64,000 nucleotides of DNA, from contig JADWQD010000004.1 of NCBI GenBank assembly GCA_016110215.1, positions 1,302,001-1,366,000 of the forward strand, read 5' to 3'. Every line of letters begins with the position of its first letter. Position 1 is the stretch's first letter. The DNA comes from Capronia americana (taxonomy: Eukaryota > Ascomycota > Eurotiomycetes > Chaetothyriales > Herpotrichiellaceae). A model generated the notes under the pieces. The model worked only from the letters and a program-made list of their open reading frames with translations. It was not told the DNA's origin and ran no database searches. Below are positions 44,622-54,588 of this stretch, one piece after another. The translations under genes and the position numbers were made by a program.

Positions 44622-45470
44622 ATGCCCTTCCTCAACCGGAAGGGCGTGAAAATCTTCTACCAAGTCCACGGCGACAACAGCAACAGCAACAGTGACAGCC
44701 ATGGCGGCGAAAAGCCCATCCTCCTCCTCACGCACGGCTACTCATCCACCTCGGACATGTGGACGGGCCAGGTCCCCGCGCTGTCGCGCTCCTTCCGGCT
44801 CGTAACATGGGACATGCGCGGCCACGGCCAGTCAGACTACCCGACCTCCCTGGCGGAGTATTCCGAAGCCCACACCGTCGACGACATGGCCGCGATTCTG
44901 GACGCCGTCGGGAAGGGCGCCGCCCCCGCTATTGTGGGAGGCCTCTCCCTAGGCGGATACATGAGCCTGGCCTTCTACCGCACGTACCCGGCGCGCGTGA
45001 GGGCGCTGCTCATCATCGACACGGGCCCGGGGTTCCGCAACGACGACGCCCGGCGCAAGTGGAACGACACGGCCGAGCAGACGGCGCGGGGGTTCGAAGC
45101 GCGCGGCCTGGCCGTGCTGCAGGGGTTGAGTGCCGAGCGGGCGGGCGCCGCGAATATGCACAGAGACGCGAAGGGCCTGGCGCTCGCCGCGCGCGGCATG
45201 CTCGCCCAGCGCGACGGCAGGGTGATCGAGTCACTGCCCGCCGTGAGCGTGCCCAGCTTGGTCGTCGTCGGCGCGGAGGATACCCCGTTCTTGGCCGCGA
45301 GCGCGTATATGGCGGGGAAGATCCCCGGGGCGAGGAAAGTCGTCGTCCCTCGGGCGGGGCATGCGGTTAATATTGATAACCCGGAGGGGTTTCTGGAGGC
45401 CGTGATGCCTTTTTTGGACGAGGTCAAGCAGCGCGCCGGCGATGGACGGGGGAGGAGTGCGAAGCTTTGA
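44622..45470 (+). CDS. Alpha/beta hydrolase with peroxisomal-type C-terminus
   Basis: Single-exon protein of 282 residues. The fold is shown by the oxyanion segment LLTHGYSSTSDMW, the DMRGHGQSD strand, the nucleophile elbow GLSLGG (S109), an acidic residue in VGAEDTPF (D220) and the histidine in RAGHAVN (H247). This is a plausible Ser-Asp-His triad. The closest style is the 3-oxoadipate enol-lactonase/haloperoxidase-like group, but the substrate cannot be assigned. The C-terminus ends AKL, a recognised PTS1 variant, suggesting import into peroxisomes. An Asn-Ser-rich insert at 19-28 comes from a short AACAGC repeat in the DNA. An AATAAA follows at 45473-45478. Confidence 0.88.
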   Translation: MPFLNRKGVKIFYQVHGDNSNSNSDSHGGEKPILLLTHGYSSTSDMWTGQVPALSRSFRLVTWDMRGHGQSDYPTSLAEYSEAHTVDDMAAILDAVGKGAAPAIVGGLSLGGYMSLAFYRTYPARVRALLIIDTGPGFRNDDARRKWNDTAEQTARGFEARGLAVLQGLSAERAGAANMHRDAKGLALAARGMLAQRDGRVIESLPAVSVPSLVVVGAEDTPFLAASAYMAGKIPGARKVVVPRAGHAVNIDNPEGFLEAVMPFLDEVKQRAGDGRGRSAKL

Positions 45471-46470
45471 AAAATAAATAGGAAAGAAGGATGAATGAAG
45501 GAAAATGAAAATATTTCATTTCATGTAGAACATTACACGATGCACAGTTCACGTTCACAGTGAAGAAATACAAGCTGTGAAGAATCGAAACACGGTCTGT
45601 TATGTATTCATCATCTTTTCGAGTCGATACACTCGGCCCAGATGGACAAGTCAGGCCGGGACAGTCCCCTCCGCTGCTCTTTCTTCGACACGCGACTCAG
45701 TGCGTAGAAGCATCTATCTTGGAAATCTGACGAGTGTATTCAAAGTATGCAGATGTATACAGTAAGCCCAACTGGTCCACTGACTGAAAGTTCAAGGCCC
45801 GGCTCGAGATCAGCGCGTTGTGGTGAAGTGAAGTGCGAATTGGAAACAATCACCATTGAGATATGTTCTAGGTCTGGGTGTAGCCTTTGTGCGCTCAACT
45901 TCTTGCCTGTAATCGTGCAAAATTCCGTAGAGCGGTGGTAATGCGGCACTTCATGACTGACTGGCCGATTCGACATTATCAGCTCGCGCGAATTGTCGTC
46001 TTTGTGCCCGGAATAATAAACTTGTATGTGACCTTCCCCTATGATCTTTGAGCGGAAGCCTCGAGGAACAACGGTTTCGGGACGTCGGCTCGAATCTCTA
46101 GCGGATTCTCCAAAGGATTTCCCATCGCGTCAGTGACATATCAAAACCGACAGTGATCCCGTAGAAAAGCACAGAAGCAGTTGCGAAGAAATACCATCGG
46201 AAATCTCGCTGAATCCAAGTTCGACTAGAACGCAAGTGTAACGATAACAACTCGAAGAGGGCTGCAATGCTTTCAATTTATTGCATGGGTCTTGTCTATC
46301 TAAGACAGAAGAAAGAACAAGCACCTGGGGGCTATTCCCATCAAAGACCACATGCTCATTCGATTAGTCCAGTCATGTAACATTCATTCTCAGCGCCGTC
46401 TCTCATAACCATATCGGGGTCGGGTCTCCATCATCTGCCATGCTGGCGTTTTCTCTCCTTTTGCCTCTGA
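45471..46470. other. Intergenic region after the alpha/beta hydrolase
   Basis: About 1 kb holding an AATAAA at 45473-45478 and AT-rich 3' flank. No supported gene. Confidence 0.4.
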
Positions 46471-46815
46471 TCATGGTATTTTCTTAATATCAATGGAAAA
46501 AAGGAAACCATCGGCAACTGAATGTCGTTGTTGGTAGGAAACAGAGAAACCATCGGCATCTGGGGGTCGTTGTTGGGGGATACGTTGTTGGGAAGCTTTG
46601 TATTCACGTTCAGCTGCCCGGGCGCGTAGGTACTCGTTCCACAGGTGAGGAAGGAAGACCTGTTGCTCTTCATCGCTGAGATCGAGGAGAGCCCGCCCAC
46701 CGTTTGGGTCTTTCTCGAGTTGGTCCAGTAGCTTTGCGGCACAGATCTGCTGGAGGGATTTGACGGACGAAGGCTTCGGATCGACGGGACGTTTGATCGC
46801 CGTGCGGGTGTCCAT
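46471..46815 (-). CDS. Small hypothetical protein with in-frame repeat
   Basis: Possible single-exon protein of 114 residues. I do not recognise it. The central part (SLQQICAAKLLDQLEKDPNG to EEQQVFLPHLWNEYLRAR) is charged, looks helical and has normal protein composition, which is the main reason for listing it. The C-terminal third contains a duplicated ADGF segment produced by a 42-base tandem repeat. The frame is open upstream to 46884, but the first clear ATG is at 46815. It could instead be the last exon of a longer gene or a pseudogene remnant. Confidence 0.4.
   Translation of the reverse strand: MDTRTAIKRPVDPKPSSVKSLQQICAAKLLDQLEKDPNGGRALLDLSDEEQQVFLPHLWNEYLRARAAEREYKASQQRIPQQRPPDADGFSVSYQQRHSVADGFLFSIDIKKIP
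46505..46588. repeat. Imperfect 42-base tandem duplication
   Basis: Two units, 46505-46546 and 46547-46588, share AAACCATCGGCA at their starts and GTCGTTGTTGG 19 bases into each. The period is 14 codons, so it preserves the frame of the small ORF that contains it. Confidence 0.7.
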
Positions 46816-48861
46816 TTTCGAACGAAGTTCAATGACTTGCGGATGGCGTATTGAGATTACTCTGTGTGTCAAGTCAGAGCACACTCTTTGGATGAGCTAG
46901 TGTGTCCTTATATAGAACAACACGCGCAGTACCTTCACTCACAATCGACTTCACGAGAAGCCTCAACAGGAAATCGGACTGCCAGGCAGGTAAATTGAAT
47001 GGGAATCAAGGGCAGTTGAAGTTGCGATAAATTGGTCGGAAGTGAACAATAAAGAGGCCAACCTTTAATATTGAAAGCTTGAAAGAGCTTCCTTTTTCTT
47101 TGATCGCGGAGATGACTCGAAAGTCGGAGCAGTGACAGTGTTCGTTTCCCGGTCTGCCGCATTCCTTCACTTTCTTGCGGTGCCTGGTGAAAGTCTGCTG
47201 CATCATCTCGAAGGTGAAAAAGCCTTGGCAGGTGCGCAAAAAGTCACGTCTTGCATCGTCGCTGCGAGTCATCACTCGACCACGAGGACACAAAAAGTGA
47301 ACCCAAACTCGGGAATGCCCAAAGCGTGATTCTTCTGATGTTGCCTCTGCAGTAGAGGCGCGCTTCAGCTGTAATCAGTCGAGAAACTACACCAGTTGAA
47401 CCACACACCAATGCATTAGCCATGTGTCGAAGCCATTGTACACTGCTCTCAGAGCTTGTAACTGTCCCTAAGGATAAATCCCCAGTACTCCGTCATTCAT
47501 AAGGCGCAAAGGTGATTGAGCGATTCCATAATGGGTCCGTATTTGGTGAATGATTCAGCAGGTCTGTAATGTGAAGCTCGAAAATAAGTGAAGGCACGTG
47601 GTTACCGCTGCCTCGCAGTGAAGAACAGGTGCCCTCCCAGCCTCGTGGTGAAGTGTAGAACTTGCAACTTCTCGACTTTCTACTTCGACCTCAACTTCTC
47701 GGATGCCCATGGTATGCAAAGCCTGGATCCATTGTGACGATCCGCGTGGGCGATGTTGTCGTTGCCCGTTCTTCGATATAGTCGCCGGATCTCGACCGAA
47801 CTAAGACTACCGGTCTTGTATTGGTTTCCAGTCTTCCGGCAGGGGGAAGCTAATACTCCCGTCCCGCCAACAGTTCTTGGTTTGCAGGCGTCGACGTGAG
47901 AATAGCATGCGGATGGAGTACGGAGGGTTGCAGGCCAGTCAATTGAACGCTGAGTCCTGGATCCAAAGGAACGCCTATTGAAATGCCGGTCGTCTTGAGC
48001 AACCCATACTGTAAGAGCCGGAATTACTTGAACATCATGAGCATGGAAACCGTCCCAGGTTGTATCCTTGAAATGTGGCCATCGAGACGATCTGACGGCA
48101 TTACTAGGCGCTACAATATGATTTGGAGCCGAATGACGTTCCGGAATGGTCGCCTAGAATCGAACCAGAACCCGTTGTATACCACATCTGGCACTACCAT
48201 CGAGGTCCTTGGCACGAGAGGATTCGTCTCAATTAATGCGTCGCAGCTATTGGAGGCGATAGGTCGAGAGGGCTGAATTGATCAGTTGCTCATATGAATC
48301 GAAGCATGTTGTCGCATTAGTACCCTGGAGGATCAAGGTAGTCACCCAGAGCAAGTTACGATGCGAACTGTGAGACAAAATGAGATGGCCTACTCCATTG
48401 AGATCAGTTGGGGGGAAGAGAAGCTCTCCGATAAACGTGAGAGCTCCTGAGCTGATTTAAAATACAGCTACAGGGGAAAGAAGGAGTGAGATTTGTGTTC
48501 GCAACCCTGGCACGTGATCGACACTTCCTACATTCTAGGCAACTTAGCCGGACGCGGGATCTTCTCGTTGCGCCGCTTCACGCGCCTCATTTGACTACAG
48601 TCTGTACTTGTTGCCTTGGTATTCTTTCTCAAGAAAGGCATCTTCAACGGGTCCTCACACTTCCTCAAAAAGGACAGTCACTGAAGGAATAGCTTCCTGG
48701 TTGAGGACTTCTCACAGCTACAAATGTGCCTGCTGGCAGGTCGACTCTTCCGTTCTTCACTACGAACTCTCCAACCTCAATGACGGCGGCTTGCCCTGCA
48801 ACCTCGTGTGTCCCGAGGCGCTTATCCTAGCTTATACATCCGGACGCTTTCCAATACCGCG
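46816..48861. other. Long gene-poor intergenic region
   Basis: About 2 kb without a supported gene. A 97-codon open frame at 47983-48276 plus starts with ATG but has no family features. No transposase, reverse transcriptase or terminal repeat was recognised. Confidence 0.4.
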
Positions 48862-50553
48862 ATGAAGACGACATATTCCGTGAATGCGCTCAAGCGCTGG
48901 TCTTGCAAGAGCAAGAACTTGGCCACTGATACCTCCACGATCAAAGCCATCCACGTCTACGATTTCGACAATACGCTCTTCTGCAGCCCTCTGCCCAATC
49001 CGCTAGTATGGCATTACCAGACGATCGGCCTGTTGCAGACGTACGAGACGCTCGCCTTCGGTGGATGGTGGCATGATAATAGTATTCTGGCTGCAACAGG
49101 CGAGGGGCTTGAAAAGGAAGAACTGCGTGCATGGGAAGGCCATTGGAATGAAACGGTGCGCGAACTCGTCGAGTTGAGCATTGCGTCCAAAGATACCATT
49201 ACTGTTCTACTCACCGGGCGAGGCGAGACCAATTTCACAGACCTCGTGAACAGAATATGTAACTCGCGGAAACTCGACTTTGACTTGGTCGCCCTCAAAC
49301 CTGAAGTCGGCCCGTCGGGGCAACGGTTCGACAGCACCATGAATTTCAAACAAGAGTTCCTCAAAGAATTGGTCTTCACCTATCAATTCGCGGACGAAAT
49401 ACGAATCTACGAGGATAGGCCCAAACACGTCAAAGCGTTCAAGGAATTTTTTGAACGCCTCAACAAGTCTTTTCTCTCCCACAGAGTCGACGAGCCACCG
49501 CCTCCTCGGAAACCCATCAATGCCGAAGTTATTCATGTCTGCGAGTTAAAGTCTCTTCTCAACCCAGACACGGAGATCGAAGTTGTCCAACGGGCCATTG
49601 CTCGACACAATGAAGCAATCTCCTCAGGGGCTCCTACCATGACCAAAACCCTGCGCAAGCACTTGAAGATTGATGAGCACTTCAGCTATTTTGGCTACAT
49701 GATCAACCAGACTGACTCTGCCCGCCTCCTTACTCTGTTTCAAATCCGTCCTGATCTTATCGACAATGGCGAAGTTCGTCTCCTTGCCTCCAGCATTCTC
49801 ATCTGCCCCTTCTACCCTCGGAATGACATACTCAAGAGAGTGGGCGGACGTGGCCACAAGGTGACCTGGCAGGTTACTGGCATTGCCAAACATGGCGACA
49901 GCATCTGGGCTGCTCGAGTGGCACCTGTGAACGAAACTAAGATCTACACCCAGGACCCTACCCCGGTTGTCGTGCTTGCTATCCGAAAAGGCGCCAGACA
50001 GATCGACGCGAACAAGATTACCCAATGGCAAGATGTTCCTCCCGACAAGGCATTCATGTTTGTCACCACAGTGGCTGACAAGGTCATGTTGAAGATCGAA
50101 GACGATCACTCCTATCAACAACACAACCGTGGTGTTCGCAAACCCTTCCGTGGCAACGACGGCAATACCAGCCACAAGCGGAAGTTTGACGACTCGAACT
50201 TCAAGAATGCAAGGGCCGCCGGCGGAAGCGATCGAGATGACTATGTGCCAAGAGGAGGCAGGTTCGCACAACGCAATGCACAGAGCAAAGCGAACTTCAA
50301 CAACCGCAATAACCCTAACCTTTCCGGAAATCGAGCCAACAATCAAGGTGCAAATGCCAGTGCCGGACGACGTGGTCCTGCTTCAGGTGCCGGGGGTTCC
50401 AACAGAGGCGGTAGGAATGGCGGTGGTGCTACCGGTGGAGGTGGTAATCGAGGACCACCAGCATACAGAAGTCTCGATGACTACCCTCCCGGAAATTTCG
50501 ACGGCGCCAATGACTCCAAGACCGGAACGGCAGAAATGGTCATGAACTACTAG
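48862..50553 (+). CDS. HAD-like 'Swiss army knife' RNA repair domain protein
   Basis: Single-exon protein of 563 residues from the ATG at 48862; the open frame extends up to a GTG at 48808. The N-terminal domain has the HAD signature DFDNT (D34, D36, T38) in IHVYDFDNTLF, a second motif threonine in VLLTGRGE, and IYEDRPKH as the acidic motif. This matches the fungal HAD_SAK family, predicted as a phosphatase component of RNA repair by domain genomics; its biochemical activity is unproved. After about residue 425 the tail becomes Gly/Arg/Asn-rich with RGG-like repeats, typical of RNA-binding regions. Nuclear or cytoplasmic RNA end processing is a reasonable inference. Confidence 0.82.
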   Translation: MKTTYSVNALKRWSCKSKNLATDTSTIKAIHVYDFDNTLFCSPLPNPLVWHYQTIGLLQTYETLAFGGWWHDNSILAATGEGLEKEELRAWEGHWNETVRELVELSIASKDTITVLLTGRGETNFTDLVNRICNSRKLDFDLVALKPEVGPSGQRFDSTMNFKQEFLKELVFTYQFADEIRIYEDRPKHVKAFKEFFERLNKSFLSHRVDEPPPPRKPINAEVIHVCELKSLLNPDTEIEVVQRAIARHNEAISSGAPTMTKTLRKHLKIDEHFSYFGYMINQTDSARLLTLFQIRPDLIDNGEVRLLASSILICPFYPRNDILKRVGGRGHKVTWQVTGIAKHGDSIWAARVAPVNETKIYTQDPTPVVVLAIRKGARQIDANKITQWQDVPPDKAFMFVTTVADKVMLKIEDDHSYQQHNRGVRKPFRGNDGNTSHKRKFDDSNFKNARAAGGSDRDDYVPRGGRFAQRNAQSKANFNNRNNPNLSGNRANNQGANASAGRRGPASGAGGSNRGGRNGGGATGGGGNRGPPAYRSLDDYPPGNFDGANDSKTGTAEMVMNY

Positions 50554-51364
50554 CAGCGGTTTGATCAGAGTCTTCTGGACTATTGACGGGTTGTACCTCT
50601 CGAGTTCTGGATTGGGTCATGATGGTCAACCATGTGTAGCACTGGGTGTATTGGCAATTGTCTTGGCGCATAATGCGGATATGGTGTTCGGACAGCAAGG
50701 CGTTGGGTTGCACGATCATGCACCGGATCAAGTGCATGTGTATGATGGAGTGTCTGCAACCTCAGTTAGAGCTTGATGAGACATGCCCTTTATTGTCACG
50801 GATGCAGGCAACAGAAGACAGCAAAGTGCAGGCGAGTTTGAACATGGAAATACCGTTCGAGCCGGCCGAAGGGGCTTGTGTGTATCATAGGGATGTATGC
50901 AATCGGTGAGCAGATCAGCATGTCCTACACTGAATACGATAATGAAAGAACGACAGTGGCTCTTCTTGGTATGCTCTAATTTTCATTGCCTATAGATAGT
51001 TTTTTCAAGTTGTTTGCCATGGATAAAACTAACCATGCATGGCTGACTGCAATGATGCGGCGCAGTGCAATGAGATACGATATTCCAACCTATCTTCCCC
51101 CTCGACCATGTGAGTGAGGGTCGGTCCGGTCCCGTGGCGTAAGTATCCTACTGTACCTTTTGTACCTCGTATCCAAGATTCATCGCGCCCTGTCTTCGCC
51201 CTGATAAATATGCGAAATTTTGATCCAACAATGTCGAGTAGACACGGTGGACAACTCTCCGGCATGAATGATTTTATACTCCGTCGCGATCGATAAAATG
51301 ACCAAGCTAAGCTTTTGATCCCCAACTACATACGAGGTACTCGGTACTGTAGCATGCATGCTTC

Positions 51365-51400
51365 GAGGAGGAGGAGGAGGAGGAGGAGGAGGAGGAGGAG
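51365..51400. repeat. (GAG)12 microsatellite
   Basis: Twelve uninterrupted GAG triplets. Confidence 0.95.
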
Positions 51401-51455
51401 TCTCTCGGCCAGCCAGCCATGAATCGTGGATAGTATTACAGAACCTGACGGAGCA

Positions 51456-51482
51456 ATAGATGTGATAGATGTGATAGATGTG
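51456..51482. repeat. Nine-base tandem repeat ATAGATGTG x3
   Basis: Three tandem copies of ATAGATGTG, followed by degenerate TGTGATG-rich sequence up to about 51525. Confidence 0.85.
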
Positions 51483-51601
51483 CTGTGTGATGGTGACGTG
51501 ATGTGATATGCTGTGTCATGGTGATTGTTTTAGATGAAACTTTTCGAAACGGGAATGAGAGTCGAGTCCTCGGCGAGTGGGGAGCGAATAATCTCGCGGT
51601 A

Positions 51602-51659
51602 CTTCTGCTTCTGCTTCTGCCTCTGCTTGTGCGTGCGTGCGTGCGTGCGTGCGTGCGTG
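51602..51659. repeat. CTTCTG and TGCG microsatellites
   Basis: CTTCTG repeats at 51602-51620 run into a TGCG/GCGT tetranucleotide tract at about 51628-51659. Confidence 0.9.
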
Positions 51660-51819
51660 ATTATGTCCGGGAACACTCTGCTGAAACTGTTCGGAGAGAG
51701 GGGGCATATCTGTGACGCTGGCCTTATATTTGGCGAGTTCGTTTAGACGCGACTTCTGGATGTTTGTCCGTTCCGACTATGCTGGTATGTCTCCCTGAGG
51801 GAGAGGCGTGGATCTCTAG

Positions 51820-51887
51820 CCAGTTGTAAGTTACCAGTTGCCAGTTGCCAGTTGTGCTTGTTGATGTGATTGTTGATGTGATTGTTG
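51820..51887. repeat. CCAGTTG and TTGTTGATGTGA short tandem repeats
   Basis: CCAGTTG occurs at 51820, 51834, 51841 and 51848, the last three in tandem. TTGTTGATGTGA repeats two and a half times at 51858-51887. Confidence 0.85.
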
Positions 51888-52014
51888 CGCCCATTGCTCT
51901 CTTGCTGTCCGTCGTGCAAGCTGACGGGTCACCCCACTCCAGAATCACGGCGCGTCGCGTTGTCTCTCCTGGAGAATTCCCCGGGCTTTGGATGGACGCT
52001 TCAAAGGTTCATAG

Positions 52015-53151
52015 TTAGAACCCATCCCCTTCATGCCACTCTCTCCCACACTCCTTCGCCCTGGTTTGCGGATCATAACCCCTCCGCACGGCCAATTCGC
52101 GCATATCGTCCAGTTGCTTTCCCATCTCGCTGCTCTGGTGCCTCAGTTTCTTGTACTGCTCGCTCCCGCGCGACGCCACGTCCTTGTCCCACATCTTGAT
52201 GAGCTTCTGGTCCACGAGTTCTTTCTTCCTCAAGAGCTTCAACCACGCCTTCAGCCCTTCGTCCCCGCCCTCGAAGCAGATGCCATACCCGTCGCAATAG
52301 CATTTATGCTGCGAGGGGCAGAATGTGAACCGGCCCGAAAAGATATACTGCCACGAGTACTCCATGATGCGGCCGGACGTCTTGTCGTCCAAGGGAGTGT
52401 GCAGCAGCCAGTCGCGATAGTGGATGTACTCCGCGCGGGCGCGCTGGCGGATGCGCTCCCCACTGACAGCGAACTGAGCACAGCACGGCTGCGAGATGCT
52501 GTCCGGGATGGGGATATCTTGGCCAAACAGGTCGTGGAACAGTTGCGACGTGAGCGCCGGTTCCTCGGGCTTATGGTGGAGATCGTATTTCCACCGGGAC
52601 TGGTCCACGTGCAGCCAGTTGGGGCACCCGGGGTCGAGGTGGCACCGCGTGTTGAAGTAGCCCTGCCGCATGACGTGGGCGTCTGAGAGGAGCTTGATGG
52701 TCGTGGCCGACGAGACGTCCAGCAGGATGTTGTTGTGCCAGGTGACTTTGTGCGGGTGGAAGAAGAGGACCACGTCCGGCAGCGAGTCGTAGTGGTCGAT
52801 GATGTACGTTAGGTACACCATACCTTCGTGGCCTTTGTTGGCGGGCAGGCCGGACCGGTCGGGCGCGTCGACCGTGTAGATCTTCTTGGGCAGGTTGGGG
52901 AGGTCTTGGTCCAGCCAGGAGATGTCTTCTTTGGAGAGCCGGCCCATGACCAGAACGCGCGTGTAGTTCGAGCCGACTGGCTTGGCCGTGCCGGGCGTAA
53001 AGAGCCGGGGATCATAGAGCGACGAGGCGTCATTCTGGCCGTACAGGTACGGTCTCTCGGAAGAGAAGGGGTGAAAGTGCGTGAATAGATATATGAATGT
53101 CAGGGCTCCAAGGACCAGAGACAGTATGGTCGTCCGCCGGAGCAATACCAT
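52015..53151 (-). CDS. DUF3431-family type II membrane protein
   Basis: Single-exon protein of 378 residues. A basic N-terminus and one hydrophobic segment at about 7-24 look like a signal anchor, leaving the rest in the Golgi/ER lumen or outside. The body has the features of fungal DUF3431 proteins: VLVMGRLSKEDISWL, IYTVDAP, a YLTYIIDHYDSLPDVVLFFHPH block and a Cys-rich C-terminal part (CCAQFAVS, CPSQHKCYCDGYGICF). The lumenal FFHPH and aspartates recall glycosyltransferase-like folds, but no activity is established for the family. The ATG at 53151 begins the hydrophobic leader. Confidence 0.85.
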   Translation of the reverse strand: MVLLRRTTILSLVLGALTFIYLFTHFHPFSSERPYLYGQNDASSLYDPRLFTPGTAKPVGSNYTRVLVMGRLSKEDISWLDQDLPNLPKKIYTVDAPDRSGLPANKGHEGMVYLTYIIDHYDSLPDVVLFFHPHKVTWHNNILLDVSSATTIKLLSDAHVMRQGYFNTRCHLDPGCPNWLHVDQSRWKYDLHHKPEEPALTSQLFHDLFGQDIPIPDSISQPCCAQFAVSGERIRQRARAEYIHYRDWLLHTPLDDKTSGRIMEYSWQYIFSGRFTFCPSQHKCYCDGYGICFEGGDEGLKAWLKLLRKKELVDQKLIKMWDKDVASRGSEQYKKLRHQSSEMGKQLDDMRELAVRRGYDPQTRAKECGREWHEGDGF

Positions 53152-53980
53152 GGTCGAAAGAGATAAAGATAGAACGGTACAGTATGTGGGATATCAAATC
53201 AAAGCCATCGCCAATACCATTACTATCAGCGCCGACTCATACTTGTAGGTCGTCTTGTTGTACACCGTTACACTTGACACATGCCCGTGCGAAGTGTGCC
53301 AGGCTGAAGATTGCGGCTCCAACGGGGAGAATGCGGAGTCCGGGTCTGAGTCGCAAAAGGACCAGTGCTAACCAATATGCAAACAGATCGAAGTCACTGT
53401 ACCGCTGGTGAATTGATTCGTTTTGAGAGGATCGGAAATTCAAACGGCCAAAATGGAAGGAAAATGCAAAACAGGTGAGAATGGAACCGAAGGAATGCGG
53501 ACGAAACGTGTTTACCGGGTGGGAGAGTCGCTTTCTGTCATAAAAAGGGATGATCGCTTGCTGACGAATTGGACGAGAATCTGTGGATACGACAAGCATG
53601 CGTCGTCTGTATTTCAGCCCCGTGCCAATGTCGCATTGAGGGTCCTATACCTCGTAGCTACTACTGTTTCAGGTCAGGCTTCGAGCTCGAGAGATTGAGC
53701 ATCTTCGGTCCGGAAGGAGGTGTACACCAACGCGCATGTCTTGCGAAGATCACGCGTGCACTCTATGTTATCGGAGAACTCTTTCGGGAGCACGCCCAGG
53801 TGTCCAGCTGCACGGTATCCCCGTGTATATACAGTGTCCATGTAGCCATTCGTGATGAGAGGAGTTGCGCCATCGCTAATGCTCAATGATCTATAACCCG
53901 TCCGTAATAGGTCATGGTATGGTACATGCAAAAGGCATCTCTGTATAACCGCGCCGTTCCTTCTTCTGTTCGTACACTCA
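53152..53980. other. Intergenic region between ERV1 and DUF3431 genes
   Basis: About 830 bases between two minus-strand genes, containing the DUF3431 promoter. No element recognised. Confidence 0.4.
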
Positions 53981-54588
53981 TCAATCACATCGTCCGTCCT
54001 TCCAGCCATCTTTCCACCTTTGTTTCCAGAGACTGCAGTCAAACTCGGGTTTTCCCAACTTGACATTGACGGCATTGTGCGCCTGACACGCCCACATGCC
54101 CAGTTCATCCTGTCCTTTGACCTTGGGCTCATTTCCAGGCTGGACCAGCCAGTCTCGAAAGTCATCGGCGCAGACATGACACGGGTAGAGCTTGGAGAAC
54201 GCGGAGATGAACTGCTTCATGATGGATTGTGTCTCTGGCGGTGCAACTTCAGGGTATGTGGCAGCCATGCTGTGGAGGAGCGTCCAGGTCGAGCGGCCGA
54301 GTTCTTCGACGTCTGGAGGACAGTCTGATGGCGGAGGAACGGGTGCTGCGGACTTGGGCTTCTTGCCACTGGACTTCATCATTGCAAGCCATGCAGCGGA
54401 CGAGGTGCAGGTACGACATCTAGACATATATGAGTGCGCCATCTTCGATAGTGCCAGGCAACGACTTACGGCTTCCCGTCCTTGCCCAGGACAACGCCTG
54501 GGGCTACTTTCTGCTGTGGAGTGTCTTCATTGCTTGAACGCGACTCCTGGGAGCCGGATACCTTACCAGGAGGGAACGGAAACGACAT
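53981..54588 (-). CDS. ERV1: Erv1/ALR FAD-linked sulfhydryl oxidase
   Basis: Model on the minus strand: 54588-54470 and 54419-53981, intron of 50 bases (GTAAGT...TAG); 185 residues. Splicing creates GKDGKPCRTCTS, the conserved entry segment of mitochondrial Erv1 with its CRTC pair (C41, C44). The four-helix FAD domain begins with GRSTWTLLHSMAATYPE, has the redox-active CHVC (C120, C123) in KLYPCHVCADDFR, and the structural CX16C pair (C151, C168). In the intermembrane space Erv1 reoxidises Mia40 and passes electrons to cytochrome c. Without the first exon the protein would begin at a poor ATG inside the intron, so the spliced model is clearly better. Confidence 0.94.

Larger units (their letters stand above)
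50554..52014. other. Convergent intergenic region rich in simple repeats
   Basis: About 1.46 kb between the HAD-protein and DUF3431 stops. The distal 500 bases contain at least four separate microsatellite or short tandem repeat tracts, listed separately. No gene seen. Confidence 0.6.

Noticed and set aside
48120..48220. tRNA-like B box (GGTTCGATTC) on the minus strand
   Set aside because: The flanking bases do not pair into a T-arm or an acceptor stem and there is no matching A box.
47983..48276. 97-codon plus-strand frame in the gene-poor 46.8-48.9 kb region
   Set aside because: It starts with ATG, but the sequence resembles nothing I know and there are no flanking splice or promoter cues.
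51162..51340. 11-base inverted repeat (GTACCTCGTAT / ATACGAGGTAC) 157 bases apart, possible MITE
   Set aside because: An inverted repeat of this length at this spacing is expected by chance in a window this size, and no target-site duplication is visible.
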